A DNA stretch of 64,000 nucleotides from Atrichornis clamosus (lineage: Eukaryota > Chordata > Aves > Passeriformes > Menuridae): contig WBMZ01008618.1 in NCBI GenBank assembly GCA_013400975.1, positions 1 through 64,000 of the forward strand. The letters run 5' to 3'. Within the stretch, counting starts at the first letter, position 1. Every line of letters starts with the position of its first letter. A program made the position numbers and the translations under genes. The notes below the pieces were generated by a model. That model was given only the letters and a program-made list of their open reading frames with translations. It was not told the origin of the DNA and ran no database searches. Positions 31,965 through 44,828 of the stretch are shown piece after piece.

Positions 31965-34900
31965 CTGTGGGACAGAAGAGTTGTTGTGCATATGAAAGGG
32001 CAAAAGGGCATCAGCTACATTAAAACAGGGGGTTTCATTATTGCTGGGTCCAGTTATTATTGCCCAAAGTTGATTGAGTGTGTAGTGCACATGTTGTGGC
32101 TCTCTTTTTACAGACCCATGTTCACCCTTTGTCTCTATTTCTGCCCTGCTAAAGCATTATTTTTTTTTTTTTCCTCCAGGGAGGAATATGTCCATTCAAA
32201 AAGCAGGTGAGGGTTTCACTTCAGACCTGACATAGGAGAGGGAAGAGGAGGTTTGAATTCTTCCCAGCAAAAGAAGCCTGTGAGCCTGGGGAAAGCTGTC
32301 AGCATTAGGTACTATCTAAGGTGGGGTAAGTCATTGTACTGTCTTCACTTTTATGTTCAAAGTCTTTATGGATCTGTCCCTAAACCACCTTGTTTCATAG
32401 TCCTGGTTCTTGTCTGACAGTGCTGGGCTTTGATTTTCAAGTGATCTCAGCTTGATGGATATTATTATTATGTTGTTAATTAAACAAACTAATTTCATCC
32501 CTTTGCAGTGCAAATACTGCAAGTAGGAGAGGGAATGACTTTATTCTCAGTGGTAACAAGCCTGCTCACTGCTTGCACTGGCTTGGGTAAGAGGGCAGGC
32601 ACAGAGCACTTGGGGCAGGGCTGTGCTGCTGGCAAGTGTACACTGAATGTTGCTTTCTCCAGGCATAATTTTGGCCACGGTGCATGCCAGGAACTGCTCC
32701 CAAAAGCAATTTGGATGAGATTGCAGCAGTGTTTCCTCCAGCACTTCTGCAGCCTCTCACCACCCCACACCCCACAGTGCTGAGCACCCCTGTGGTGGGT
32801 GCTGCAACACCCCCATGCTATTTAGGGTGCTCTGGACTGGAAAAAAACACCCCACGGACACAGAGTGGGATCCGGAGGAGACCCAGGGCCAGTGTTGTGT
32901 CGGGGGGTCCTGGGTGAGGTGGTACAGTCATGGTGGATCACTTGTGAGGATGAGGGTGCTGCAGCTGTGTGGGGCAGCAGTGGAGGATGTACTTTGGCTC
33001 TGGTTTTATGGAGGGGTAGCAATGCTGTGCATTGGGTCGAGCCTCAGCCCACCCACCTCCCCTGTGCCTCATGTCAGCTGGTTAGGATTACCCAGGGATG
33101 GCTGAAAGCTCAGTTCTACCTGGTCCAGCCTCTGGTGCCTCTTTAACAGCTCTTTTTCAAAAGGAGACTGCAATTTCTTTGCCTCTTCCTCTTCCTTCTT
33201 CTGTTTGATGAGCAGGTCTCGTCGCCGGTGCTCAAGCACCCGCTGCAGCTCTGGCTTGCTCTCCATGCCCAAACCTCTGTGGATAAAAAGCAGATAAATG
33301 AGGGCCAGAGCACCTACACTCCGAGGTGTAACCACTGCCAGTCTGAAACCCCAAAATCCTTCTCGGTCCTAAATGGGAACCTGGGAGACCTGATCCACAA
33401 ACAAGCCCTGATCCCTGATCCCAAATCCACCCACAAAGTTTGAGGATGTTACTATACTGCAGGGATGGTGCCTTGGGCTGCTTGCCTGGGGTGGGCACAA
33501 GTTGCAGTTCATTTATGGCACGTGTGGTGCTGGAAGTTCTGCTGATCCCATTGCACTGGGGTACTACAGTTTTCTGTGCCGGGTGTGGAAATGGGACCTT
33601 CCCTTGGCTCCTGCTGTTACTGGTTTAAATGGTGTCAGGTGCGGATTCAATTGTGCTGAGAACGTTTGAAATAATGACGATTTTTTTCCCACCAGCAGGG
33701 GTAGTCATTGGGCTGCAGTAATTGTCCTGGCAGCTCCTTCCCTCCCCGCGCATCCCATCTGAAGCTTTGAAACTTTGCTGCATCTGAAGCTTTGCTTTGA
33801 AGCTGGGGGCTGGAGATCTCCCTGTTGACATGCATAGTTTGGGCCAAGAGGCCAAAATGAAACGTCCTTTTCTCCTGGAAGTGGGAGGGTTTGCTGATGG
33901 TGCAGGTGCCTGGCTCCCCTTCAGCCTCCTGAAGCATCTCAGGTGAATCCCTGTTCTGTGAGGGGTGGGATCATGGGAAAGGAGACACAGCAAGGCCATG
34001 AAGGCAAAGCATAAATATGTGGTAAAGAGATGTAAGGCGTTCTCTGCACAAATTTCAGAAACCTCACGCTTTGGATATTGCCACGCCTGAAAGTAGTTAT
34101 GGGAGTAGTTACGGGTGGGTTTTGGTGTTCCTGTGGGTGAAGGGTTGTGTTGAGGGGACCTCCCCATGCCCGTGCTGAGGGGTTGCCGAGGGCACGGTGG
34201 GCTGGGGAGTGCTCTTAATGCAAAGCTCCTCCTCAGCACTGAGAGGTCTCTGTTGACCAAAGACTGGTTGGTTTTGGCCATTTGAAAGCAGAGACATCAA
34301 ACCCTGTGGGCTATGGATTTCTTGGCAGGGTGGCAGGTGCTGAGGTGGCACTTCACATCACGAGAAGCTGAAGCAGGCAGGAGAGGAGAGCACTCTCCAG
34401 AGGCAGCAAACCTCTGCACTGTCACAGCATGGCTTGCATCCTTCCAGTGCCACTTTTAATGATACTTCCTATTGTAATTTTTTTTTTTTTGCTTTATGAC
34501 AGAACAAAGTTCACAGCAACATCAGTGAGGGCAACTGTAGCCCTGGCCACAGAGATTTAATGATAGTTTTTCAAGGCAGAAGTAACTTGGATGCTGCAAA
34601 ATTGCTTTTCCCAAGGCTTGAGAGAAGCAAAACCTGCCTTGGCTTGCTGGAGACATAGCTTGCAATGTTGCCTCTGGATTTGTTACTATTCTTTGATTTA
34701 ATGAGCCTGTGTTGTTAGTGCCCAGAGGTGTTGACTAAGATAAGGATTTTGTTACACAAGCTGCTGATTTGAGTTGCTTCTGCCTGCTGCTCGAGGGGAA
34801 AAAACCAACCAAAGCAGAAACAGGAGCAAGTCATAGATTCTTCTCTCTGCCCTTTTCCCCTCTCTCCCTCTGTGGTAACATGTAGCAGGACACAAAACTG

Positions 34901-36542
34901 GTGGATTTGAGGGTGACAAAAAACCAGCAACAATGGATTATTTTTTGTAGTAGGGTTTGTTTCACGTACTTGCTGTAAAATACTGGGGAGGTCAGAGCCA
35001 AAACAGGTTTAAATTGATGTGTAAGAGGGACCACATAGGTAAGTGGTGCAGGATGGCTGTGGTGGAGCTGCCTCCTGCCAGTAACTGGTGGCACGTGTGG
35101 ATGTGACACGGTGGGAGGCACAGAACTGGAATACAAAGAGCTGATGTACTTTGTGTTTGCCAGTGTGAAGTCCAGCTCTGATGCTGCAGAGTCTGCACTC
35201 CCTCCACTGCCATTCCTTTCTGCTGCTTCCATTGCAGGGATTTCTTGTTCCGTTGTTCCATCATGGTTAGACTGGAATAATGTTCTGTGAGATCAAAGCC
35301 AATGCTTGTAGGTGACCCTTTAAACTGAGCAGTACCACTAGGGAGGAGATGGTCACTCTCAAGCCAGAGAGTTTTAAAAATATCTGGCTGGTATAGTTAC
35401 ATCTGCCTTGATGCCAGAGAATGGTACCCTGTAATTCTTCTGATTCTGGGAAAATCCAATAAAACCCAAGCCCAGCCAGTGCCAGTATTGATTAATGCAC
35501 CCTGCTGGCAGGCTTGATTGTCCGCTGAATTAATATATGTGTCTGGTTCTCGTGATGACTGCAGTCCTTTAGAACAGTGGCTGTGCTCCTTTTAATTAGG
35601 CAGCCAAAGAGCTATCGTGTCAGGGTATTTCAGGGTGTTCAGAAAATGTCAATATAAAGCCAGCAGATTTCTTGCTGTGCTTAAAAGCCCCTGAGCAGAA
35701 TATGACTTTATTGCACTGATGTTCAGACAGTTGCTGCAAAGGAATGATGTAGTTGTAGGTTCTCGGTCGTTGGTGTGATTTTCCTGATGTTATATCTCTA
35801 CCTCCAAAGAGTTAAATTGGGGTGATGGGGTAGGAAGTCAGGAATATGAATTCTAGCCTATCTTTACCCATTTGATATTTAGTAAGTCAGTGATTACCCT
35901 TCTCCTTGTACAGATGATCTCTGTGCTATCCTAGCTTTCAATGGCTCCATACAGCCTGCACCTCTTCCTGCCTCTGGGTTGACCTTCAAGCACACAGGAC
36001 TGCTGTACATTGCTGAGGACCTGGCAAACCAGTGACAGAGATAGAAGGAACAGAAAGCCTTCAAGGGTCACCAAAAAGGGGCTGTAGGGATGCCTTGCAT
36101 CTTTCAGTGACTCTAAATAAAGTGCCAGCCAATGTTTCAGGATGGCAGAGCAGGGGCTTTTTGTTCTGCTTTTGTTTTAAAAGAAACTGTCACATCAGAG
36201 AAAAGAGGAAAGGTATACAGCAAGTTTTACACTGTGTTTGTTTGCAAGTGAAGGAATTTATTGTGCTCTGCCAGCTTCCAGTTTGTCACTGGCACCTGTA
36301 CCTCAGTTCCTGAGCTCTGACGGCTCAGCACCTCTTGGACTGCTGCAGTGGCAGGCTGTGACCTCCTCTTACCTTTTGTGGTTCATCAGCAGCTCTCTGT
36401 GCAGCTCTTGATGACTCTTCGAGGCTTTTACAGGATTTAGGAGCTTTTTAGGTTTGATGAGGTCTGGGTTTCCGTCTATATAGTCTGGGTGAGTCAGGAT
36501 ATTCCCACCATCTGGTCGCTCCCGCTGTATTTCCGTGTACAT
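31857..36542 (-). CDS. FAM107A: FAM107A (DRR1/TU3A), actin-associated stress-response protein, 144 aa
   Basis: Three coding exons join in phase to 435 nt, 144 aa plus stop, the human length. The protein begins [14 protein letters not shown] (human MYSEIQRERADIGG). It continues through a conserved [20 protein letters not shown] block (residues 31-50), the central [15 protein letters not shown] block, a long charged helix (about 66-117), and [16 protein letters not shown] near the C-terminus. The helix is predicted from heptad-like Leu/Lys/Glu spacing. From family knowledge it binds and bundles actin, is induced by glucocorticoids and stress, and is found in cytoskeleton and nucleus. The start at 36542 is fixed by homology. 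5' noncoding or alternative exons must lie upstream because the exon opens with a 3' splice site five bases before ATG. Confidence 0.97.
33120..33276 (-). CDS. FAM107A: FAM107A coding exon 2 (residues 57-109)
   Basis: This 157-nt exon lies between TTTATCCACAG and CCAG|GTAGAA. It encodes [20 protein letters not shown] and the Lys/Glu-rich helix ending [10 protein letters not shown], the most conserved part of the family. Confidence 0.97.
33756..33794. repeat. Short tandem duplication, period 25 bp
   Basis: CATCTGAAGCTTTG occurs exactly at 33756-33769 and again at 33781-33794, inside the FAM107A intron. Confidence 0.7.
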
Positions 36543-36547
36543 CGATG
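36373..36547 (-). CDS. FAM107A: FAM107A coding exon 1 (residues 1-56)
   Basis: The 3' splice site CTTTCCTTCCAG is followed by CATCG and ATG at 36542-36540. The exon ends AAAG|GTAAGA in phase 2. The five bases upstream of ATG are open in frame (xCA TCG), so an alternative upstream exon could extend the protein. Confidence 0.95.
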
Positions 36548-38209
36548 CTGGAAGGAAAGAGGTGTTTGCATGAGAAGTCTCACACTGCTTGATGTGAGAA
36601 CTCTAGGCAAGATGGAGAAGAGGAGATGGTGTTTGTCCTGGCTGCTCAACACCCGTGTCAGTGTCTGACTGCACGTGTCTTCTTGTGCTGGTGTGGGTTT
36701 TTTAGAGGTTTTAAAACATATTCCCTTTGTGTTGTTGATGAGACACATATTAATTAGACCACTTAAATTACTTGCCAGCCACTCGCTTCAGTGGCTGCAG
36801 CATTTAGTGCCAAGGATTAATTAATGCAAGACAGGTCTAACTAAAACTGGAAGCAGCCATGGATGTGGACTGTGCTGAGCTGCTGCTTTGGGCATCCTGG
36901 AGGAGGCTGTCAGTCCCTGAGCACAAGGGAATGCTGTGGGATTTAAGGGGCTTGTGAAACACTGGCCTGAGGAAGTCCTGCTGTATCAGAAACCTCCTGT
37001 CAAGGAAAGGTTTTGCTGATATCCTGCTGACCTATTCATCAGGATCAAGCCCAGTGCCAAGAAAAGCATCCTTCACCCATGCAGTCTGTGATTGTGCTGC
37101 AGTAATTTGTATGTTCTGGATGTAAGAACAAGAGCCCACTGTTTTGGAAGGGATGGCAGCTTGGATTTCAGGCAAACCGCAGGGCATGCTCACTGTTGGT
37201 GTTTTCCAAGTCCTTTACATTTTCTCTTTACAAAAAATCCTATACAGAGTGAGCAAAGCACAAGTTATAAGACAAACTGCATGTGGTGGGCTGCGTCTTT
37301 AAATGAGGAGCACAGTAGGTCTGCCTCCAATTATTCGGTGTATGGTCTAATCAGGGGCTCAGAAAGAGCAATTTATTCCTGACTATTCACTTGAACAATT
37401 TGGAAGTTTACCAGTAAGAACAAAAAAAGTCCCAGGAAAAGGGTGTAGGCAGCTTCATGTCTTTAAGTGTCTCATTATTACAGTATTTTTGAGGCCTAGT
37501 GTGAAGTTATATGGGTTGATAGAGCTGCAAGGAAAACAGTTGTTCAGTAATGTTGCCTCTTTCTCTTATTTCAATCTCATGTATAAAAGGAATAAAACCT
37601 TTTAAAAAAAGAAATCAATAAAAAAAGGCAAGAGAAAACAGGCTAGGTCATTCTTTCATAGTCAGTAAGCACTTAAAAATGTGAAGTGGATTGCAATCAA
37701 ACAAGATTGTGTAAGGAATAATACTGCTGAAGAAACGATTCAATATCAAACAACTTCTCATTGAATGTTAATGTGGCCAGTGCCCTACTGCTTTGGGAAC
37801 AAAGGAAAACAAATCAGAGCCCATTACAGGGGTGTAATTGGGGTGAATAGTTTGGTACATATTTAAAGGGTACTTGGAAGCTGGAACCAGTGATTTTTTC
37901 TGTCACATTATTTTCCTCTAGGATCACACATCATTGCTGGCAGAAAGGGAAGGTGGCATGGTTTGATGTTTGGTGGCAAGTGCCAGGCTGATTCAAACCC
38001 TTGCAGGGCCAGACTCTCCAGGCTGAAACTGGGGGCTCAGTGTTGCCTTCCAGAGATGAAGGGACTGAAGAACAGCCAAGGGTTAAGGCACTGCAACTTC
38101 ATGGCTAATTTTTTGTTAGATGAAAGCCAGGTTTTGAACAATGAGAAAACATATCAGATTTTCACTGGGGTAAAACTGCTTCATTTTTTCCTTGTATTTC
38201 TTCCCTTTC

Positions 38210-38228
38210 TTTTTTTTTTTTTTTTTTT
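38210..38228. repeat. Poly(T) run of 19
   Basis: It sits in a long pyrimidine tract that ends CCCACAG. On the plus strand it therefore looks like a strong 3' splice site; on the minus strand it looks like a poly(A) run. No exon or retrocopy could be matched to either reading. Confidence 0.8.
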
Positions 38229-41200
38229 CCCACAGAAGAGGCAGAGAAAAAACAAGGAAGGAAGGTACAAAAGCAAAGGTTTGTTTTGGCATGAATGAAA
38301 TGGTCAAGCTCCTATTTCAAATGGCAGAGCTATGTCTTCATTTTTCAAACAAAAAGGTCTCTCCATGGAGTAACTTCAATAAAATGCCAGGTGTTTTTAA
38401 TGGAAACACAGTTTTTGGAAGCTATACTTAATAGACTAGGCTCAGTGTCACCGTGTCATCCCATTGCCCTTTCCTGCTGTTCCTGTGCTGTCATTTAGTC
38501 CAGAGCTGCCTCCAGTGACACAGATGCCCACATTTGCTTGTGTGCTGCTACCAAATCCTGATGCATGTCAGGGGAAGGGCTGGGACATGTCCATCTTGGA
38601 TTTGTCTGTCTTAAATCCACCTGACATGCTCTGCTGGGGGATAATGCAGCGAGCAGCAAGTGTGGAAGGATTACACAGACAACCAAGCCTGGAGGACCAA
38701 CCTGGGTATTGTAAATAGCTGAAACTCAAGTGAGTTTGGTATTTTTCTCTGGACCAACTGGCTCTTGGGTCCTGTCACAGCTGTGCTAGCTCTTGGGGCA
38801 CTGGTGCAGCACCATTATTTATTAAATACTGTTTTCCCCTGCCTCCATGATGTATGATTTTCCTGTTGCAACTCAGGAGTGGGAGTCTCTTCTTCCTTAC
38901 CCCTAGGCCCAGATCCTGGGAGATTTGCTTGGGCAGGCTGTCCCCACATCCACATAGGTCTACTACCCAGCAGTGTGCACCCCATGGCATGGTGTCATCC
39001 AATCCTTCTGTCTGGGCTTGTGGTGCTTCCCCAGCACCCAGGATGATCAGGGAAAGGCCTCCTTCTGCCTTGGGGGACCCTCTGCTTATGCAGCGTTTTG
39101 AGAGAGCACCGTGGTGAGCCCAGGGGTTTTGGATAGGCCAATGTGGTTATTGCCAGACTGCTGCAATCTAACATTGCGTGACGGAGGCTTGCAAAGAAGC
39201 AGCAATTTATCAACCTATTTACTGAAGGCAGATGGGGAACTTTTCCCTGAAACTAGTACAAATTAAGAAAAAAACTGGGAAGGAAGGAGTGGGAGGAATT
39301 GAAATGGACTGGAAGCTTTTCTGGCCAGGTGCTGTTAAACCAGCATGCAAAGTCCTCACAAGGAGTGCAATTTGCCTGAGCAATACTCCGGGGGCCCGGA
39401 CACAGCAGGTACCTCTGTGCTTGGTTTTCATTGCACTAGATGTGCCTAGGGGTGTGCAGACACCCATCTCAAGGGTTTGCCTTCCTGTGGGTGTCTGTAC
39501 TGCTGCCCTGGGGACAAACTCAAAGCCCTGACTGGGACTGGAAGGAGCCTTGAACCTCTCTACAAGAATAGCACTTTAAACCTTCAGAAGCCCTAAGCCT
39601 GGAACAATTCAAGGAATGTCTTCATTTGCATTGAGCAGAAAAAGAAAGATGAGAATATAAAAATACTGGTGCATCTGAAACATGGCTTGGGGTTATGCTG
39701 GGAGTAAGGACAGGGCATCCTTTCTCCTGCAGATTGGCAAATAGAAGCAAGAGCAAAATGTTTGTCGGGGAGTAGATCTATCATTTTCAAGACCTGATGT
39801 AATTCATGTCCGTGTAAGGGGAGACAGACTGCTATCAGGCTGCTTTTTGTCATTATTTATGGTACTGGAGGTGTAAATCAAGTCAGGTATCTGCAGTGGA
39901 TTTACAGCAGGATGTCTGTTTTTACATGATTCAGCCATAGATCAATGAACAAGGCTCTGCTCTGGCACCTCCCTGGACACCATCATAAATTAGCAAAAGG
40001 TGTTGGACATTTTTATATTGTTCTTGGCAAGTTATAAACAAAAAAATACATGTGGATGTTAATACCCTCTGCTGTATTGAGAGAGACAGCGTGACCTTTT
40101 AAATAGGTCTGCTTTGGAGTGTTGCGTATAAGAAGTAGCTCTGTTTGCTTCAACACAGGTTTTGCTTTTAGGTGTTTTCCATTTCCTCATTTCTAGAAGC
40201 TTGGGGCTTTCTAGGGAAGGTGTTTTTCCAGCTACTTTTCTTTAGTAAAAGGCAAGAATGCCAGGATGAGGATGCCAGGGCTCCCGGCTGATACTTGGAC
40301 GTCACACGTGCAGTTTTCTCCTCTCTCAATCATATGGTGAAATGAGCTCTCAGTCTCTCTTAGTTTTCTAGGAGACCCCACAGGGAATTTTCAGCATCTT
40401 TGAGTTGGCCCAGAGACAAGGCACCTTCCTGCCCCAGGGCGTGGGACTGGCTAGAGGAGAAAAATGACATTTTAATAGCTTTGTCTGTTCTGACCTAAAG
40501 CAAAGCCCAAATTCTTGCTCAGACCACCTGGAAATACTTAAAAATCCCCCAAGTCCTGGGAGAGGACTTTTGCAATAAAATCATCACTCTGTAATCCTGG
40601 GGCAAATTGTTTCCACTTCTGATTATGCTCAGATGCAATCTTTTTGGGAAACAGGATATAAGGCAGCTTTGGTGCAACACTAAATTTTGCCTTCGAAAGT
40701 ACGAATGTTGCAAATATACATTATATATACTCTACTAGGAGCACAAAACAGGGTGTGCTGCTTGGGGTGCTGAGTGGCTTTTGTGCAGCCCAGGGCAAGG
40801 AGAAAGGTTTTAGCCTGCTCCTGGAGAGGAGAAGGAAGAGGAGAAGGGAGAGGAGGTGGAGGACTGACTCGTGCCCGAGGACGAGCACTGGACACGAAGG
40901 TTTGGCCACGGCCGGAGCTGGGCTACACTCCCCTTGGCTGCTGCTGCCTTTTGGGTTTCCCTCACTCAGAGGAGATGCCCTTCACAGAGCATTTATTTAG
41001 GATTAGGCAACTTGTCTCGGTGGTGGATTGCCCTGTGAGCCCCTCTGCATCGGGACTGTGCAGTGCTGCTGGCAGCCTGCTCTACTGTCCTGTCGGGATG
41101 GAAGTAATCCCCAGGAATGTTAAGGGGATTAACAGTCTTGGAAAGGGCAGGTAACCTGAGGGGTGCAGCTCTGCTTAAGGCTGCCTACATGGCTACAGCT

Positions 41201-43110
41201 GTTCTTTACAAGGGGAAAAACTAAACAGGTTGGAAATAAAATTAATCCATAGCTGTGGGGTTTAGAAAGCTGTAGGATGGAGGTCTGGACTCCTGCCCAG
41301 CACCTGTCAGCTTGCACCTGTATAGGAGAATGGAGGATGCAGCAGGACAGCAGCTGATTTTTGCAGGTTTTTGTGTGAAATGCCTGACTTTTGTTTTGCC
41401 AAGATCTCCTTGACATCCTGCCCCTTGTGACGTGACTTTCCCCTGCACATCCCTCAGCCCTTTTCCATGCCACCTGCATCCTAAACCTGCGAAGCTGTCA
41501 ATGCTGCCTTCTGTAACACAGGTCAGTGTTCAACTTCAGCTGAAATCTAGAAAGCAAATGTAGTTTATACTGTTTTATTTCTGCTGTCTGTGTCATTTGA
41601 GAACTGATTTTCCAAAGAGAGGAAACGCTGGAGAAGTTTGTCAATTGAGCCAGATGATGACCAGACTGCTCTTGTTAAAAATATTGTATTAGCATCCCCT
41701 TTTGGGCAGATAATGGGCCTCTGTGAAATGCCACCCACGTAAAATCAGTCAGAAGGCATTATTTTGGGAATGGGATCTATACTCAGAGGACATTGCTGTC
41801 TGTAATTTTGTGAGACCCTATTACTTGGTAGAAGGGAGACTGGGAGACTGGGCTAAAACTTCTGGATGTCCAGGGCCAGAGCCCTAGATCTCGGTTTGTA
41901 AAACCACTAACCCAAAAGACCACTTCCCGAGCAGAAACGATCGCTTAAAACTGTGGTTGCAGGGAAGAACCTCTGGTTTTCTGTATGCCTGGTGTTTATT
42001 CATGAATGTGTTTTTTTTAAAGAACCGAGAGATTAATGAAGGGCTGCTGAAAGCAGCTGGTCATACACGTCCTGCAAGTCAGGTGGCTGCAAAACCAACA
42101 CATTAGTGTGGGTCAGCAGAGTGAATTTAAAGTTATTTACACAAGTAACCCAGGCCTGGGAAATAATGTGAGTTTCTGACACTTTTAACTGCAGTTATGG
42201 GGAGGAAACCTTCCCTTTTCTGGGCTACAGACCCCAATAGCATCTGCTCCCTGGGGAGCCCTCCTTTCCTTGGGGTGAGGATACTGTCCCTCATACCCCT
42301 TTTGGGAAGGCTGAGAGGAGCAGGGCCTGTCCTCACTCCCTGCAAGAGTTTGCATGTGCAGGTGGAGGTGTGTGGGATCTTTAAACTGGCCTCTGTTACA
42401 TTTAAGCACTGGCATGCTTCTACCTGTTAACCAGAAGTTAACTTTTTTTCATTTTAAGGTATGAACTTTCTGTCAACGCATTTCCAGTGTCTGAAGTAGA
42501 GCTGGAGTTTGGCTCTACAGCTTTTTCTGCGAGTGACGGCAGAAAAGGTCATGCTGTCTGTTAAGTCCTACAAAGAATGAAGTTGAAAGTTTGTCTTTGG
42601 TTTTGGATTCTTCAATTGATAACATTTGCTAATTTGCATTATTTTTCTAGTGTTAATTAACTGTATTTTAGAAATACAGAATAGCTGGGGTTGGCAAAGT
42701 GGGACAGGGAAAGAATTGCATGTCAATGTCCAAAAGTCCCAAGATTTTGTGTGGTGACAGCATCTTTCAGGTGTGCACCTGCATTGTGAAGGATCTGCTG
42801 CCAGGAGGACGAGAGGTTTGACCTCAAAGTCAGGCACTTGCTTTAGGAAGCCTTTTCTGTGTGGTCGGTGGGTTCAGGGCAGAGAGAGGCACCCAGGTGG
42901 CAGCTTTGGTGAGCCAGGTGTGGGTGCTACCCCACGGGGAGGCTCGCAGTGCTTGGACACTCTTTGGTGAGTGAGTTCCTGCTGCTGAGCCCACAAAACG
43001 TGTCTTATCACCCCAGCTAATCCATGTGTTGCTGTTACAACAGCCTGGAACAAAATACCTGTAATTCACATTAGCTTAATAACTGCCGTGGCTTACTGCC
43101 CCGGTGACGG

Positions 43111-43156
43111 ATGATGATTAATAATGATAATAATGATAATGATAATAATAATAATG
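43111..43156. repeat. (ATA/ATG)n trinucleotide-like microsatellite
   Basis: Forty-six bases of ATG, ATA and ATT units (GATGATTAATAATGATAATA and on), flanked by nonrepetitive sequence. Confidence 0.9.
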
Positions 43157-43724
43157 TCTGCCCAAAGATTGGCAGATGCTAATCATCACCCTCCCTGGGT
43201 GAGATGGCACCAGCTCCCATCCTCACTGTGATTTTCCTCTCCTCTGTTTCCTGCTGTGCTGGCAGCTCGGGAGCAGCTCATACCAATGGACCTGGCACGC
43301 TCCCCTGTGCTTGTCACCAGGCGACCGTATCACTGATAAATGATACGTGTGCTCTGGAAAGGAGGCAAAGAGCCTTTGTCTGATTTTAATCTATAGTTTT
43401 AAATAATTAAGCAAGGCTAATTCTGGTATTTATAATGCAATAGGGTGTGCGTAACTTGATGTGGCTGCTGTGGGAAGCAGTTCCCAGCTATCAGGTGGCT
43501 GCCTCAGGGCAGCCGGCACTCACACCCCGTGTCCCCTCGCCTCTACTCAGCCCTGACGGTCAGGGATAAACCCACAGGGTCACGAGGTCAGAAAGGGAGA
43601 GAAAACCCTAATGGGAATGTAAAACAGGGCTGGGGAACACATCCCTGCAGCTCCCAGCACCGCTGCCGCACGTTATGACTGTTCTTACCTCTGCCTGTCT
43701 GCTGACCACATGCTGAGGATGGGG

Positions 43725-43850
43725 CTGCTCACCAGTACAGCCAGTGTTCCCCTCCAGTACAGCCAGTGCTCCCCTCCAGCACAGCCAGAGTTCTTTCACC
43801 AGCATAGCCAGTCTCCCCCAGCCCAGCCAGTGCCCCCAGTCCTGCTGACC
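43725..43850. repeat. Minisatellite, imperfect unit of about 20 bp
   Basis: The unit is close to CAGTACAGCCAGTGYTCCCC and is repeated about five to six times with drift (CCAGTACAGCCAGTGTTCCC, CCAGTACAGCCAGTGCTCCC, CCAGCACAGCCAGAGTTC, CCAGCATAGCCAGTCTCC, CCCAGCCCAGCCAGTGCC). Translation across it gives proline/glutamine-rich junk. Confidence 0.75.
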
Positions 43851-44828
43851 CTTGCCGAGCCCCCTGCCAGCACCGCAGCCCCCAGGTTCGGGGTCCCCCA
43901 TTTACACCAGCACTGCACCTGCCGAAGGGGGCACAGAGCAGGCACTGGGCTCAGCCCGGGCTGTGCACACATCACCACCTGCCATCACCCCACAGGTGAA
44001 GGACTCTGGATGTCACCACGGTCACTCGCTGAGCTTTGCATTCATGCTCATGTACTTGGAAGAGAGAAATCCTGCCAGGTTGGAGGCTTGCTGAGCTGTC
44101 TGGGGTGTAGAAATTACCCTTTGGAAATGCTTGTACCGTCAAGCTGCAAGAAAGTGCCTCTCTGCTGGCAGGTTAAACTGGGTGTGCTGGTTAATAATTT
44201 CATTTAATTACCTTGGACTGTGATAAGCAAAGATATCAAGGCTGGGATCTTTGTTAGCAATCACCAAGACGTCCCATGCCTTTTAGAAGCAGCATGTGGA
44301 GCACTTGTTTGGTTTTGTTAGACAGTGGCAGATGCTTAGCAGTCCTTCTTGACAATCATAAACTTACTCTTAATATCTCATCAAGTATTTGCTCTGTGCT
44401 TTTGCCTGCCTATGACAGAGCTGCTCATCAATAAGTAATGAATGCTTTAAGTTAGTTCAAAGGTATTTTGTTAAATTCAGATAAAATCCTCCCATGTTGA
44501 TTTGCAGGGATTGCATTAACCCCCTGTCCAGCCCAATGCCTCTCCAAAAAGGAGGCTTGAATTGCAGCATGGGTTTTCTGAGGAATTTTCTTGGGGCATA
44601 TGGTCCGTTTGGAAAGACAGAAGCAGAAGGGCAGCTTCTCAACCAGCTGCTGAAGTATTAAAGTAACATGATATCTCAAATTAAATTAAAAGAGGGTCCC
44701 AGGTCACCTGTGTGTAAACACATATGCAGTGCAGAGCAATCGCATAGGCTCAGCAGCCTGTCCCCACAGAAAGGGAGCACCAGAGAAGCAGGGATCCCCC
44801 GGGGCAGTCTGGGGGGCCCTGGGCTTAC

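Larger units (their letters stand above)
31965..36372 (-). other. FAM107A: FAM107A introns between coding exons
   Basis: Introns at 31965-33119 and 33277-36372. The larger holds a 25-bp-period duplication (CATCTGAAGCTTTG at 33756 and 33781), a T-run near 34480-34490, and an AT-rich block at about 35400-35720 that reads like a possible conserved noncoding element. A 218-residue open frame at 33625-34281 (minus) has no recognisable domain and is treated as chance. Confidence 0.7.
36548..44828 (-). other. Region upstream of FAM107A coding exons, no supported gene
   Basis: No conserved coding exon is visible. If the candidate first exon at 44829 is used, this is a FAM107A 5' intron. Contents I can name: a 19-T run at 38210-38228 ending in CCCACAG, a GGAG-rich purine patch near 40825-40865, a trinucleotide-like microsatellite at 43111-43156, a minisatellite at 43725-43850, and AT-rich blocks at about 43.0-43.5 and 44.2-44.5 kb. 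Open frames here are short and compositionally unremarkable. Confidence 0.5.

Noticed and set aside
33625..34281. 218-codon minus-strand open frame in the FAM107A intron
   Set aside because: It lies in an intron of a well-supported gene, has no recognisable domain, and its composition (Ser/Pro/Thr-rich with scattered Cys) is as expected from chance in this base composition.
43710..44207. 165-codon Pro/Gln-rich open frame across the minisatellite
   Set aside because: The frame is a by-product of the tandem repeat. No conserved domain or gene signals.
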